DNA from: Asterionellopsis glacialis | Lineage: Eukaryota; Bacillariophyta; Plagiogrammaphyceae; Rhaphoneidales; Asterionellopsidaceae | Direction of reading: 5' to 3' | Length of the DNA stretch: 16,301 nucleotides | Assembly (NCBI GenBank): GCA_014885115.2 | Contig: WKLE02003505.1 | Coordinates: 1-16,301, forward strand | Shown here: one piece after another, positions 1-8,477 of the stretch | Position numbering within the stretch: the stretch's first letter is position 1 | Layout of the letters: each line of letters starts with the position of its first letter | The notes under the pieces: model-generated | What the model saw: only the letters and a program-made list of their open reading frames with translations | Told to the model about the DNA's origin: nothing | The model's database searches: none | Position numbers and translations under genes: made by a program

Positions 1-251
1 TAATTTGATACGGGGAAACCCAGAAAGGAGGCCGGATCAATTTAGCTCTTTTGCTCGAAAAAGAGTTTTAGGTGCGCTCCATTGATATACTCCTAATATT
101 TAATATCTGTTCTGCGGCCGATTTCTGAGCTCGATGACATCATTGGGTCGAGAATAGTCAGTCCGTCGGTCCCCAGACAACATGGGACAGTCATAAAAAG
201 ATTTGCTCTTTTTGTTCTCATTTCCCATCATCCGATGACACGAGACTCAAG
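1..251. other. 5' flank of the DUF4336 gene
   Basis: No ORF or RNA gene is supported here. The stretch directly precedes the ATG at 252 and should hold the promoter and 5' UTR of that gene. I see no convincing TATA box or other core element. The final bases before the start (caag then ATGG) are a favourable eukaryotic initiation context. Confidence 0.4.
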
Positions 252-1706
252 ATGGCGCATGTAACTTTACTCAGAAAAGCGATGCTTTTGTGCCTTTTGA
301 GCTTGGTTCCAGTTGGTTTATCTCTTTCGTCTCAGAAACCATCAACAAGAGGAGATGTGCATCATTACGATGACCAAGCTTCTACGTGCACCAGTATTGT
401 TAGTGGTGGTGCTACTTGTGATGGTCATCCATCATCAAAATTTCTAAGCCGTCGTGGAATTTTACAATCTTCTTTTCTTTCTGGTGCTGCTGCCCTTATC
501 AGCAATTCAAATCCATCATATGCAGCTACTGATGAGGGGACAGTATCGACAGGAGCAAAAACAATTACAAAGCCATTTCTTGATGGTTACAATCCTGATG
601 CAGCTGTTACGGCACCATCAGCTGGTCAATTTTTCTTTCCTACGTTAACACCGCCATTCCAAAATCGAGCTACATATCGATATGAGTTAGGTCGAGATGC
701 TTGGGCACTAGAACAGCTTCTTGTCTTTGCCAATGTAACAGCGACTATCCGGACAGTTGTTATCCGAATGGAAGATGGTGGATTATGGGTGAATGGTCCT
801 CAATGGCCTACCGGTGAATATTGTCAACTATTAGACCAATTAGGTCCAGTGAAGCATGTTGTTGTACCCTGTAATGCGTTAGAGCATAAGGCACCCACAG
901 CAGCATTTGTGAAAAAGTACCCCAAGGCATCTGTATGGATATCTCCAGGACAGTACGGGCCGTTCGGATCATGTGGTTTAGATTTGAAAAGTTGTCGTAT
1001 GGGATACCACGTTGACGGTGTCCTTCCCGTTGGAGATCCTAAAGAGTACGATAATGCTGCTGTACCATCGCCGCCTTGGATCAACGAATTCGACATGAGA
1101 ACTTTGTATGTTAGTTTACCTGAAAATGCTGGACCTGTCAGTGAAAGTGCCTTCTTGCACAAATCTACAAATACACTCATTACGACGGATGCAGTAGTGT
1201 ATGTACCAGATTCACCGCCACCAATCTTCCGAACCTACTTTGACGATGAGACTGTATCAGAACCATCCTTTTGGCCTAAGTCCGTGCTGCAAGCTGTATT
1301 CTTACCTCTTAGACAACAATCACAGGCAGAGCCTGACGTCAGCGGCAGCAGCAGTATGAATCAACAATGGCCAGGATATGGTGCTACACAGGGACGACTT
1401 ATCCGTGCTCCCATTCTTCGTGCATTTGCAGATGCTCGTGCACCAGATGCAGTCCGGACATGGGTACAGAGTATTCCATCTATGGGACGGTTTGATAGGA
1501 TTTTGACCGCACACTTTGCATCACCTATTGCAGCATCAGCTGATAACTTTTTAGATGCTTTTACGTATTTGGACGGACCTACAAATGATCCACCCATATC
1601 GTGTCAAGATTGGGCTCTTCTTGATTCATTGAATTCATTTATCGGTGATAACAAGTTGGGAGCACCTGTGAAGTTTGACTTTAAGGCTGGATGTCCTCCA
1701 CCTTGA
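252..1706 (+). CDS. DUF4336-domain protein (metallo-beta-lactamase-like), predicted thylakoid lumen
   Basis: Single-exon gene, 484 residues. Seen: residues 1-28 form a hydrophobic signal peptide (MLLCLLSLVPVGLSLSS core); residues 29-65 are a Ser/Thr-rich stretch fitting a plastid transit peptide; a second signal follows with twin arginine R67-R68, a hydrophobic run at 75-83 and an alanine-type cleavage site S-Y-A at 89-91. Known: such tripartite leaders in secondary plastids carry proteins to the thylakoid lumen by the Tat route. The mature part (about 145-460) has DUF4336 hallmarks: VVIRMEDGGLWVNGP (169-183), LGPVKHVVVPCNALEHK (197-213), AFLHKSTNTLITTDAVV (300-316) and DRILTAHFASPIA near the C terminus. 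DUF4336 is distantly related to metallo-beta-lactamases, but the canonical HxHxDH metal signature is absent, so no reaction can be assigned. The ATG at 252 is chosen because the signal peptide begins right there. It converges on the HMG-box gene downstream. Family call fairly sure; lumen location inferred. Confidence 0.8.
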   Translation: MAHVTLLRKAMLLCLLSLVPVGLSLSSQKPSTRGDVHHYDDQASTCTSIVSGGATCDGHPSSKFLSRRGILQSSFLSGAAALISNSNPSYAATDEGTVSTGAKTITKPFLDGYNPDAAVTAPSAGQFFFPTLTPPFQNRATYRYELGRDAWALEQLLVFANVTATIRTVVIRMEDGGLWVNGPQWPTGEYCQLLDQLGPVKHVVVPCNALEHKAPTAAFVKKYPKASVWISPGQYGPFGSCGLDLKSCRMGYHVDGVLPVGDPKEYDNAAVPSPPWINEFDMRTLYVSLPENAGPVSESAFLHKSTNTLITTDAVVYVPDSPPPIFRTYFDDETVSEPSFWPKSVLQAVFLPLRQQSQAEPDVSGSSSMNQQWPGYGATQGRLIRAPILRAFADARAPDAVRTWVQSIPSMGRFDRILTAHFASPIAASADNFLDAFTYLDGPTNDPPISCQDWALLDSLNSFIGDNKLGAPVKFDFKAGCPPP

Positions 1707-1919
1707 AACGATGGGAAGCTTAGAAAGAGAAGAAGTAGCACTTGATGGAAGCTTCAATGGAACCACAGTGGTTATGAAGTGTCTACATTCAAAGAATCAT
1801 ATTGTGAAAGACAGGAATATTGATATTGTCTAATTTATTTACCCCCCACGCTAACATACGATATTAGTTTTATTATCTTTTGTACATGTATAATTTTGAG
1901 TTCCTTCTGTGTCTTCCTT
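1707..1919. other. Shared 3' region between convergent genes
   Basis: The 213 bp between the stop of the + strand DUF4336 gene and the stop of the - strand HMG-box gene must contain both 3' UTRs, which probably overlap. The part after about 1810 is AT-rich. I could not identify a clear polyadenylation signal for either gene. Confidence 0.4.
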
Positions 1920-3554
1920 TTAAACGCCTTGTCCGTTGTACATCATATTGCCTTCTTGCATTTTCTTTTCAGAAGCTTCTCTTTGTTTTGCCATGAAGAC
2001 TTCCATTTCAGCCTTGTATCGTTTCATATCTTCATCAGCACGTTTTTTGTAATATTCAAGTTCTTTCTCATCAAGTTCTTTCCACCTCCTGCCAATTGTC
2101 TTGGCAAGACTTTCAAAACCAATTTTACCATGAGGAATTTTAGTTTTCTTTGATCCAGAAGCACCGGAATTATCCTCTTCCTTTTTCGAATCGTCTTTGT
2201 CTTCCTCTTTCTTCTCCTCGTCTTCTCCGTCCTTCTTTTCATCATCGCCATCACCATCTTTCTCTTTATCCTCGTCTTCTTCCTCTTTCTTCACTTTCTT
2301 CTCAGCTGGTTCACTGTCTTCTTCGTCCTTTTCTTTTTCTTCACCGTCTTCAGCTTTACGTTTCTTGTTTTCGCCTTCACCCTCTTTCTTTTCACCCCCC
2401 TCTTCCTCCTCCTTGACGGTAGTAGTATCTTCTTCCTTTGTTTCTTTCTTGACTTCCTTCTTATCATCATCCTTCTTTTTCTCAGTACCATCAGGTATAC
2501 TTGCTAAGATACGGGCACGTTCTTCCTTGAAGAAAATATTATAGGCAGATAGGGGACGCTTTGGTTTGTCCTTTGGTTTTTTACGAGGTAGCTGTTTAAG
2601 TTTGACACTTGAAACTTCACCAGGCTTGGGACCACCATGTCCTGCCATCATACCAGGTGGTAATCCACCCATACCTGGCATTCCACCCATACCTGCCATG
2701 GGTCCCATACCCATGCCCATACCCTTGGTTGGATCTTGTTGACCTGGATACCCGCCCCCCATTCCTTGAGGTGGATAGCCCCCGTACGGGTTCATCCCCA
2801 TCATTGGGTGTTGTCCCATGCCACCGTACATACCAGGTTGACCACCGGCCTGTTGCTGCGCCAACAATTGTTGGAATAGCATGCTCTGTTGATTGGCCAT
2901 GCCGCTTCCATCTTGTCCACTAGCACCTGGGCCTCCTGCACCGCCTTGTCCACCAGCACCACCTGAACCACCTGCTCCTCCATAAGGATCTTGACCACCC
3001 ATCATACCAGGTTGCATCATACCTGCACCCATCATACCACCCATCATTGGATTTTGGTACATTGCCATCGGATTTTGGTACATGCCACCGGGACCACCAC
3101 CCATAGGATTAGCTCCTCCCATTCCTGCTTGTCCATCTGGACCACCTGGTCCTCCCGGTGGGACACCTGCTTGTCCATCTGCTCCTGGTCCTCCTTCTTC
3201 ACCTCCTGCAGGTCCTGGTGCACCAGGATACCCCCCCCCTCTACCTAACATGGCATTCATAAATGCACGATTTCCTCCTCCTGCTCCTCCCGCACCAGGA
3301 GCTTGTCCACCAGGACCTCCACCCATGCCCATGGCTTGTTGCATAGCTTGTTGCTGCATTGCCATTTGTTGAGCATCATCTTGTCCTGGTTGTTGTTGTT
3401 GTTGTGGATCTGCACTTCCACCAACAGCTGCACGCATCTGTTGCATTTGTTGCATCATGGCAGCATTCGCTGCATAGGCATCACCAGGTGGTCCACCACC
3501 TGGGTAACCGCCACCTTGCATTTCTTGCATGAATTGTTTTTGCGAGTCTTCCAT
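1920..3554 (-). CDS. HMG-box protein with Gly/Met/Gln-rich N terminus and large charged insert in the box
   Basis: Single exon, 544 residues from the ATG at 3552-3554. The open frame extends seven codons further to a TTG, but ATG in good context (aatcATGG) is preferred. Residues 1-325 are low complexity: Q/M repeats, collagen-like G-x-x runs, two MYQNPM units and Met-Gly repeats. This is probably disordered. Residues about 326-354 carry a basic lead-in and HMG helix 1 (KPKRPLSAYNIFFKEERARI). Residues about 355-468 are almost pure Lys/Glu/Asp. The box then resumes at about 469 (PHGKIGFESLAKTIGRRWKE) and ends near 521 in DMKRYKAEMEVF. HMG boxes are DNA-binding L-shaped three-helix folds of nuclear architectural proteins and transcription factors; the usual box is about 70-80 residues without such an insert. 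Nuclear chromatin role inferred; targets unknown. Lys/Arg clusters such as KKRK in the insert could serve nuclear import. It is a paralog of the + strand gene at 7356. Confidence 0.88.
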   Translation of the reverse strand: MEDSQKQFMQEMQGGGYPGGGPPGDAYAANAAMMQQMQQMRAAVGGSADPQQQQQPGQDDAQQMAMQQQAMQQAMGMGGGPGGQAPGAGGAGGGNRAFMNAMLGRGGGYPGAPGPAGGEEGGPGADGQAGVPPGGPGGPDGQAGMGGANPMGGGPGGMYQNPMAMYQNPMMGGMMGAGMMQPGMMGGQDPYGGAGGSGGAGGQGGAGGPGASGQDGSGMANQQSMLFQQLLAQQQAGGQPGMYGGMGQHPMMGMNPYGGYPPQGMGGGYPGQQDPTKGMGMGMGPMAGMGGMPGMGGLPPGMMAGHGGPKPGEVSSVKLKQLPRKKPKDKPKRPLSAYNIFFKEERARILASIPDGTEKKKDDDKKEVKKETKEEDTTTVKEEEEGGEKKEGEGENKKRKAEDGEEKEKDEEDSEPAEKKVKKEEEDEDKEKDGDGDDEKKDGEDEEKKEEDKDDSKKEEDNSGASGSKKTKIPHGKIGFESLAKTIGRRWKELDEKELEYYKKRADEDMKRYKAEMEVFMAKQREASEKKMQEGNMMYNGQGV

Positions 3555-4060
3555 GATTTCGCTCTTGTTGTTCAAAAATTAGTAAGTATAATTGGACTTA
3601 TACAGTCACTTTACTTCGCTGTTGTTTCAATTGTCTTCCTAAGATAAAAAGTGCAGTAATATTAAATCGATGAGATGGTGAGAAAAATTAGGATAATTTC
3701 AAAAATTTATTTGAGCGTCAAGCGCAGTGAAGCCCCCCCCCAAATGTCGATTCATTTTCATTCGATTCGATGCGTGTATCGATCACGATTTCATCAATCG
3801 TGGAAAAGTGAAATCGATAGATCGATCGTTGCGTTGGAGATACAAAACGCATCGATCTATGATGTGTGCATAGAGCTTGTGTATGGCACCATTGTGCACG
3901 TTATTTGGTTGCATATAATCATGAAAAGATGTAGAGTCGGTGTCAGGGACCAACATGACATTGATTCGCTCGTTCATGTTTTGTTCTTTAAAAATGTGTG
4001 TACGAGTGAGTCCGACATGGTTGTGCCCCCCTCCCCGTGCGTCCCTTTGTAGTTAGTCAG
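3555..4060. promoter_or_regulatory. Upstream region of the - strand HMG gene, CGAT-rich with nested hairpins
   Basis: This lies directly upstream of the HMG-box start at 3554. Between about 3747 and 3856 the tetramer CGAT recurs densely, several times as ATCGAT. Two inverted repeats are nested: cacgatt/aatcgtg (3784-3790 and 3796-3802, perfect) and tcgatgcgtgtatc with gatacaaaacgcatcga (3767-3780 and 3839-3855, imperfect). A C-tract sits near 3733-3741. Position suggests promoter or cis-regulatory DNA, but no known element was recognised. Confidence 0.35.
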
Positions 4061-4850
4061 ACAACATGATGGTTCACCCTATAATCGTCGTACTTACTGG
4101 TGATAAGGAAACTCCACACTTGTGTATCAAACAACTTAGTGTATCGACAAACAGTGGTTGAAAAGCTTCTTATGGGCCCGGAAGGATGGTATGTTTATGA
4201 TCAAAGCTCGCTGGTTATGAAGGTCGAACAAAAGATTGTTTTGGGATTTATGCTCAGTACTACTTTTGACTGCTAAATATAGATTCAAGACACATGATCA
4301 CTGGTTTACAGCCTTTAATAAATGCTCTGTACCTTTCTACATCTTCCTGGTAGAAGAAGTCAACTCTGTAGCAAATGTACGAGACCTTACATATGGGATT
4401 ACCACTTGAATACTGGTATGTACATCTCATTCAAAAAACATTCTACCAAGTAGTAGACGCTGTACTCTTTATGTGATACACTTATCGATGGGTATCGAGC
4501 GAAAATTTAATAACGGACAATATTAAACAAAGCAATGTGATTGGTCTATATCTAAACATCTTATAGGACTTTCAAAATATCTTCTGGACCTGAAACACCA
4601 TGTACTTCAATGATACCGCGTTGAAGTATTTGAGAGAGATGAGTATGTAAAAAGTCATCTAGATATGTACAGGTAGTTAGTATTGATCCGAACTTTCTCT
4701 TCTTTCTTTTTCTTTTCGGCCTCTTGGTCTTTGTTCGCGTGTTATCGCCGAACAAGAAAATCGCACACTCAGCGCCCGACATAATACAGTATGTCCCAAC
4801 GCATCGAAACACAGAACAGCTTCTGGTAGGTAGGTCATACAAGAGACTGC
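4061..4850. other. Intergenic, no supported gene
   Basis: No intact gene is supported. One stretch on the - strand, 4561-4659, reads like the last exon of a protein (ends GPEDILKVL then TAA) and is preceded on that strand by an actaac element and a tag that could be a branch point and splice acceptor. No upstream exon could be linked, so it is not called as a gene. Confidence 0.3.
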
Positions 4851-5945
4851 TGTACCTGCACCAGGTAATCCCAATATGTGGTACCTGGTATAATACAAAC
4901 TCAGTCCTACCAGGTAATACTGACAGTGGGACCTACGTACGGTTGGTAGTAACAGATACTTGTTCCGGCGGTTGGAAAAGTACCGGTACCTATAGAACAA
5001 CCTTCCGTTATATTTTTCAAGTACCTCGTATTAAATACATATTATTATTATGATACTTGCTATTTGCAGCATCTGTTTATTACTGGCAGTTGGGGAGAGT
5101 CATTATCAGGAGACATGTCTTGTAGATGCCGGCTGTACAATTCTGTTCGTGGTATTTATTTAAAAACTCAACGTAACAGCCAGGTACAGTGAAAGGTGAT
5201 AATTAGTTACCAGGTACGCCCCACTTGGATCCTACCAGATGATAATACCAGGTAAAAGTGTCACGCATGATACTGTTAGGAGTAGGACCTACCTGGCATG
5301 ATTGTACAGGTACTCCAAGATGAGTCGGACCTAGCTTTTTCCGCTGTACCTGGTAGGAGGTATTATAATAATACGAGTACCTGGTACATGAAACTGGAGA
5401 CCGTTAGGTCAGCCTCTCTAGAGATAGGCCTCTCTAGAACCGACCCAACCCCCCCTGAAATAGGGCCTCTAGAAACTACCTGCCTAGAAGACTACAAACC
5501 ACATTAATGCAAAAGGGTAAAAAAAATATTATTTTCTATGAAAAACGATAGCTGTTTTTTACATATTATGGGTTAAAGGAAAGAGGACTTAGATGCTATA
5601 CATTCGTCTACACCACGTAAGTGTATTAATTATTAAACTTCCCGTGATAACCTGGACGTTGCCTGTACCTTACCATTGCTACGAGGAAATAAAGGGACAC
5701 GGGCAATACCTAGTACAGATAGTCTTTACTTGTTCTACTCCAGATGAAATACAATATATACGAGCTCGTACTGACTTTAAGGTACCTGTATATTCTAGAG
5801 ATCAAATAATATAAGTTTCTTCAACGAAAAATGTACCGATACTGGTACCGGTGATATTACCTCGTACAAGGTACCGGTACTGACGAAACACTTCGTATTG
5901 TCTCTATACCAGGTAGACCTGATAACAGTTACCTGGTACATTTGA
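4850..5945. repeat. Tract enriched in palindromic TACC(A/T)GGTA motifs
   Basis: Exact TACCWGGTA copies lie at 4882-4890, 4908-4916, 5208-5216, 5246-5254, 5347-5355, 5378-5386, 5907-5915 and 5930-5938. Many near copies occur (accaggta at 4859, ccaggtac near 5180, gtacaggtac near 5304). The related palindrome GTACCGGTAC is at 4980-4989 and 5871-5880. Chance would predict far fewer than one exact copy of the 9-mer in about 1 kb. Spacing is irregular, so this is not a simple tandem satellite. Function unknown: a decayed repeat family or clustered binding sites are both possible. Confidence 0.6.
5412..5473. repeat. Short direct repeats of GCCTCT(CT)AGA
   Basis: Two exact copies of gcctctctaga at 5412-5422 and 5428-5438, and a shortened gcctctaga at 5465-5473. 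They lie inside the palindromic-motif tract. No function can be given. Confidence 0.5.
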
Positions 5946-7355
5946 TAATATGAACTGTATTAATACGTGTTACGTACGTAGCACCTTGTAAAGACAGTAC
6001 AAACCAAACCAAATATACCTTTGAGTTTCTGATTTTCTCATTGTGCTCTCATACCTAAACAAGTACGATTGTTTATTTTTATGAGCCCTCATAGCCTGTC
6101 ACACCAAGTCAGTAAATTAGTAGTCAAGAAAAGTCATTGATAATATTTTTCAGTAGAGAAACACAACAGGTAACAGTAGTACGAACACAAGCGAATTCAA
6201 ATATATTTCTATTTAAATGGAGAATTGATCCATATATAGGTGTTTTTGGAATATAAAAACCATTAATTCCCCATTAACAAGTGACGTACTTGAAGCTGAA
6301 TGAAACAAATTCTGGTTCCGTTTCCAAGGCTGTTTTGCATAGGAAAATCTATATTGTCCGCACAAAACACAAAAGGAAGTCCATGGCGATAAGTCGTTCA
6401 TAAAGAATTGATACTTTTTGGAGCCCTGGAGAGAGGTTGGTAAAAGATGATGATACTTTTTTACTATATACCACCTCTCTATTTTTTGCGAAACACAAAT
6501 AAGGGGTGCCCGAGAAAACAGCTTACAGACTATCCAGGTCTACCAGCGTACAGCGAGCTCATAGGCCCTCATATTGCCCTATTAGGGGTATAATAAATTG
6601 TTCTATAATTCATCACTATCATTGGGAAAATTCTTTTATGATGTCAAAAACACCACTAAGTTCTAAACACCATGTGATTTAAGAGAAGGATATAGGAAAA
6701 CCCGTAATTCATAAATTTACAACGACGTTAATAAGCACAAAACATCTTTTTGCTGCTCTTGAATATCGATTCTGAGCTGGCGTAAGCAAAAAGGACGTAT
6801 CGAACTCCCTTAAGTCCGATACGGCTTTAGTTTTTCCTCGGACAGACAGAGAATCGAAACTGTTTTTCTCTGCTCTGCCTCCATATATACTACAGGACAT
6901 CGTCCCTAAAAATTTCAGAACTCAGAAATGGCAATTTTACCTTGTGTTATTTTGTTGGTGACCACTATAAATCAGAGTCTGTGCTTGATGTCACATCTCG
7001 TACTTAAGTGCCTTAATTGGGTGATCGTGGAATGCGAATATTTTAGTTCAAGTGGGAGAATTTCCAGAAGTTTTTGGAGCACTGTTTGTTTAACATTTTC
7101 TGCTTCCATGGCTCGTGATAACCATCAGTTACCTGAAGCATTTATGTACTTTTTCTACCGAGAGCTACTGAACCAAAAACTTTACCGCTCTACTGTCCTC
7201 TACACAAAAAACGTTGTTGTATTATCGACAGCTTAAATCCCATATCACTTTCAAATCCTGCCAAAGACACTTCCGAAACCACCTCCATTCTCATAAATCG
7301 GATCTGTTTCTCTCATAAGCATTATCCGGACTCAAGCACAAGCGCTCACATATAA
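5946..7355. other. Intergenic region upstream of the + strand HMG gene
   Basis: No supported gene. An ATG-initiated ORF of 102 codons at 6928-7236 has no recognisable domain and an unremarkable composition, so I treat it as chance, though a short upstream gene cannot be excluded. The last few hundred bases should contain the promoter of the HMG-box gene starting at 7356; catataaatgg spans the start codon itself, so it is not a usable TATA box. Confidence 0.35.
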
Positions 7356-8477
7356 ATGGACCGAGCAACAATGCAGAATCTTTTCTTATATGGCAATAAT
7401 GCCATGAGCGGACAGCAGGGCGGCAACGTACAGAACCAATATGGCTCTGGCGATGGACAAGGAGGCGACCCAAACCAAATGAGCGCCCTTCAACAGCAAG
7501 CCGCCGCAGCATCTCAATATGGCATGCTTGGCATGGGTTACATGGGAGGTGCTGCCGCACACGCCCATGCTGCCGCTGCAATGGCTGAACAACGTATGTA
7601 TCCTCAAGATGGTATGATGCCTGGTATGGGTGGGGGAATGCCGGGAATGAATCAAGGCGGACCCGCAGGAGCACCTCAAGGTCAAATCGGAGATGGTGGT
7701 GGACAAGGACAAGAAAACTATCTCGATGCCAATCGCTTGTTTATGCAACGTCTGGGGAACCAACCAGCACCTGGCATGGGCGGCATGCCACCACAACAGT
7801 GGATGAACTATGGGATGCCTAATGACCAACAACAGCAAGGAATGCCTCAGGATGGTATGCAAATGCCTCAAGGCAATCCCATGATGCCAGGATTAGGACC
7901 ATGGTCATCTACATCGGCTGGTCTTTTGGGCAAGATGAACCCTCAAGAAGAAAAGAAAAAGACACCTCGCAAGAAGCATAAAGATAAGCCCAAGCGTCCA
8001 CTTTCTGCTTACAACATCTTTTTCAAAGAAGAACGTAAACGCATTCTCGAATCCATCCCTTCCAAGGGAGAAGAAGGTGAAGACGCCAAGGAGGAAGAAT
8101 CCGAGGAAAACGTTGAAATTGACGAAAAGACTGGCAAGAAGAAGCGTAAAAAGACTCCTCATGGTAAGATTGGATTTGAGAACTTGGCCAAGATCATCGG
8201 GCAAAGGTGGCAAGAACTTAAGGAAGATAAGATCGCCTACTACAAGGATCTTGCTGCTCAAGATATGAAGCGTTATAAGGAACAGATGGAAATTTTCCTT
8301 ACCAAGCAAGAGGCTGAAAAGAAAAGGAAGAACGGAGAGCCTGTTGATGAAGTCTCATCTGGAAATCCTACTGAAGGAGGTGAATCTTCTTCTCAACCTG
8401 CTCAAGATGGAGCAAACGACGATGACGAACCTCAAGCCAAGAAACAAAAACAAGAAAGTGACGAACAAAGTTCCTAA
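7356..8477 (+). CDS. HMG-box protein, shorter paralog of the - strand HMG gene
   Basis: Single exon, 373 residues, ATG at 7356 in good context (aaATGG). Residues 1-198 are rich in Gly, Met, Gln and Ala, including an Ala/His run (66-76), and are probably disordered. Residues 200-212 are basic. The HMG box starts at about 210 with KDKPKRPLSAYNIFFKEER, identical over that stretch to the paralog. A roughly 32-residue Glu/Lys-rich insert follows (236-267), and the box resumes with PHGKIGFENLAKIIGQRWQE and ends near 316. The C-terminal tail is acidic and Ser-rich with a KKQKQ basic patch. Predicted nuclear, DNA-bending chromatin or transcription factor, by family. It faces away from its paralog across 3.8 kb, which fits an inverted duplication. 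The main difference is the insert length (32 versus 114). Family assignment is secure; specific role is not known. Confidence 0.9.
   Translation: MDRATMQNLFLYGNNAMSGQQGGNVQNQYGSGDGQGGDPNQMSALQQQAAAASQYGMLGMGYMGGAAAHAHAAAAMAEQRMYPQDGMMPGMGGGMPGMNQGGPAGAPQGQIGDGGGQGQENYLDANRLFMQRLGNQPAPGMGGMPPQQWMNYGMPNDQQQQGMPQDGMQMPQGNPMMPGLGPWSSTSAGLLGKMNPQEEKKKTPRKKHKDKPKRPLSAYNIFFKEERKRILESIPSKGEEGEDAKEEESEENVEIDEKTGKKKRKKTPHGKIGFENLAKIIGQRWQELKEDKIAYYKDLAAQDMKRYKEQMEIFLTKQEAEKKRKNGEPVDEVSSGNPTEGGESSSQPAQDGANDDDEPQAKKQKQESDEQSS

Noticed and set aside
2150..3372. Several + strand ORFs rich in Ser, Pro, Phe or Leu
   Set aside because: They are the antisense of the low-complexity and charged codons of the - strand HMG-box gene and show no domain of their own.
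3555..3575. N-terminal extension of the HMG-box protein by seven residues to a TTG codon
   Set aside because: TTG is not a usual start in nuclear eukaryotic genes, while an ATG in good context lies at 3552-3554.
3675..4052. 125-codon + strand ORF upstream of the - strand HMG gene
   Set aside because: No recognisable domain; it overlaps the CGAT hairpin array and its composition looks random.
4677..5053. Overlapping ORFs of just over 100 codons on both strands
   Set aside because: Their residues come from repeated TACCTGGTA-type motifs and a pyrimidine tract; no domain is visible.
6928..7236. 102-codon ORF just upstream of the + strand HMG gene
   Set aside because: It has an ATG, but no domain, targeting signal or coding-like composition; chance is sufficient for its length.
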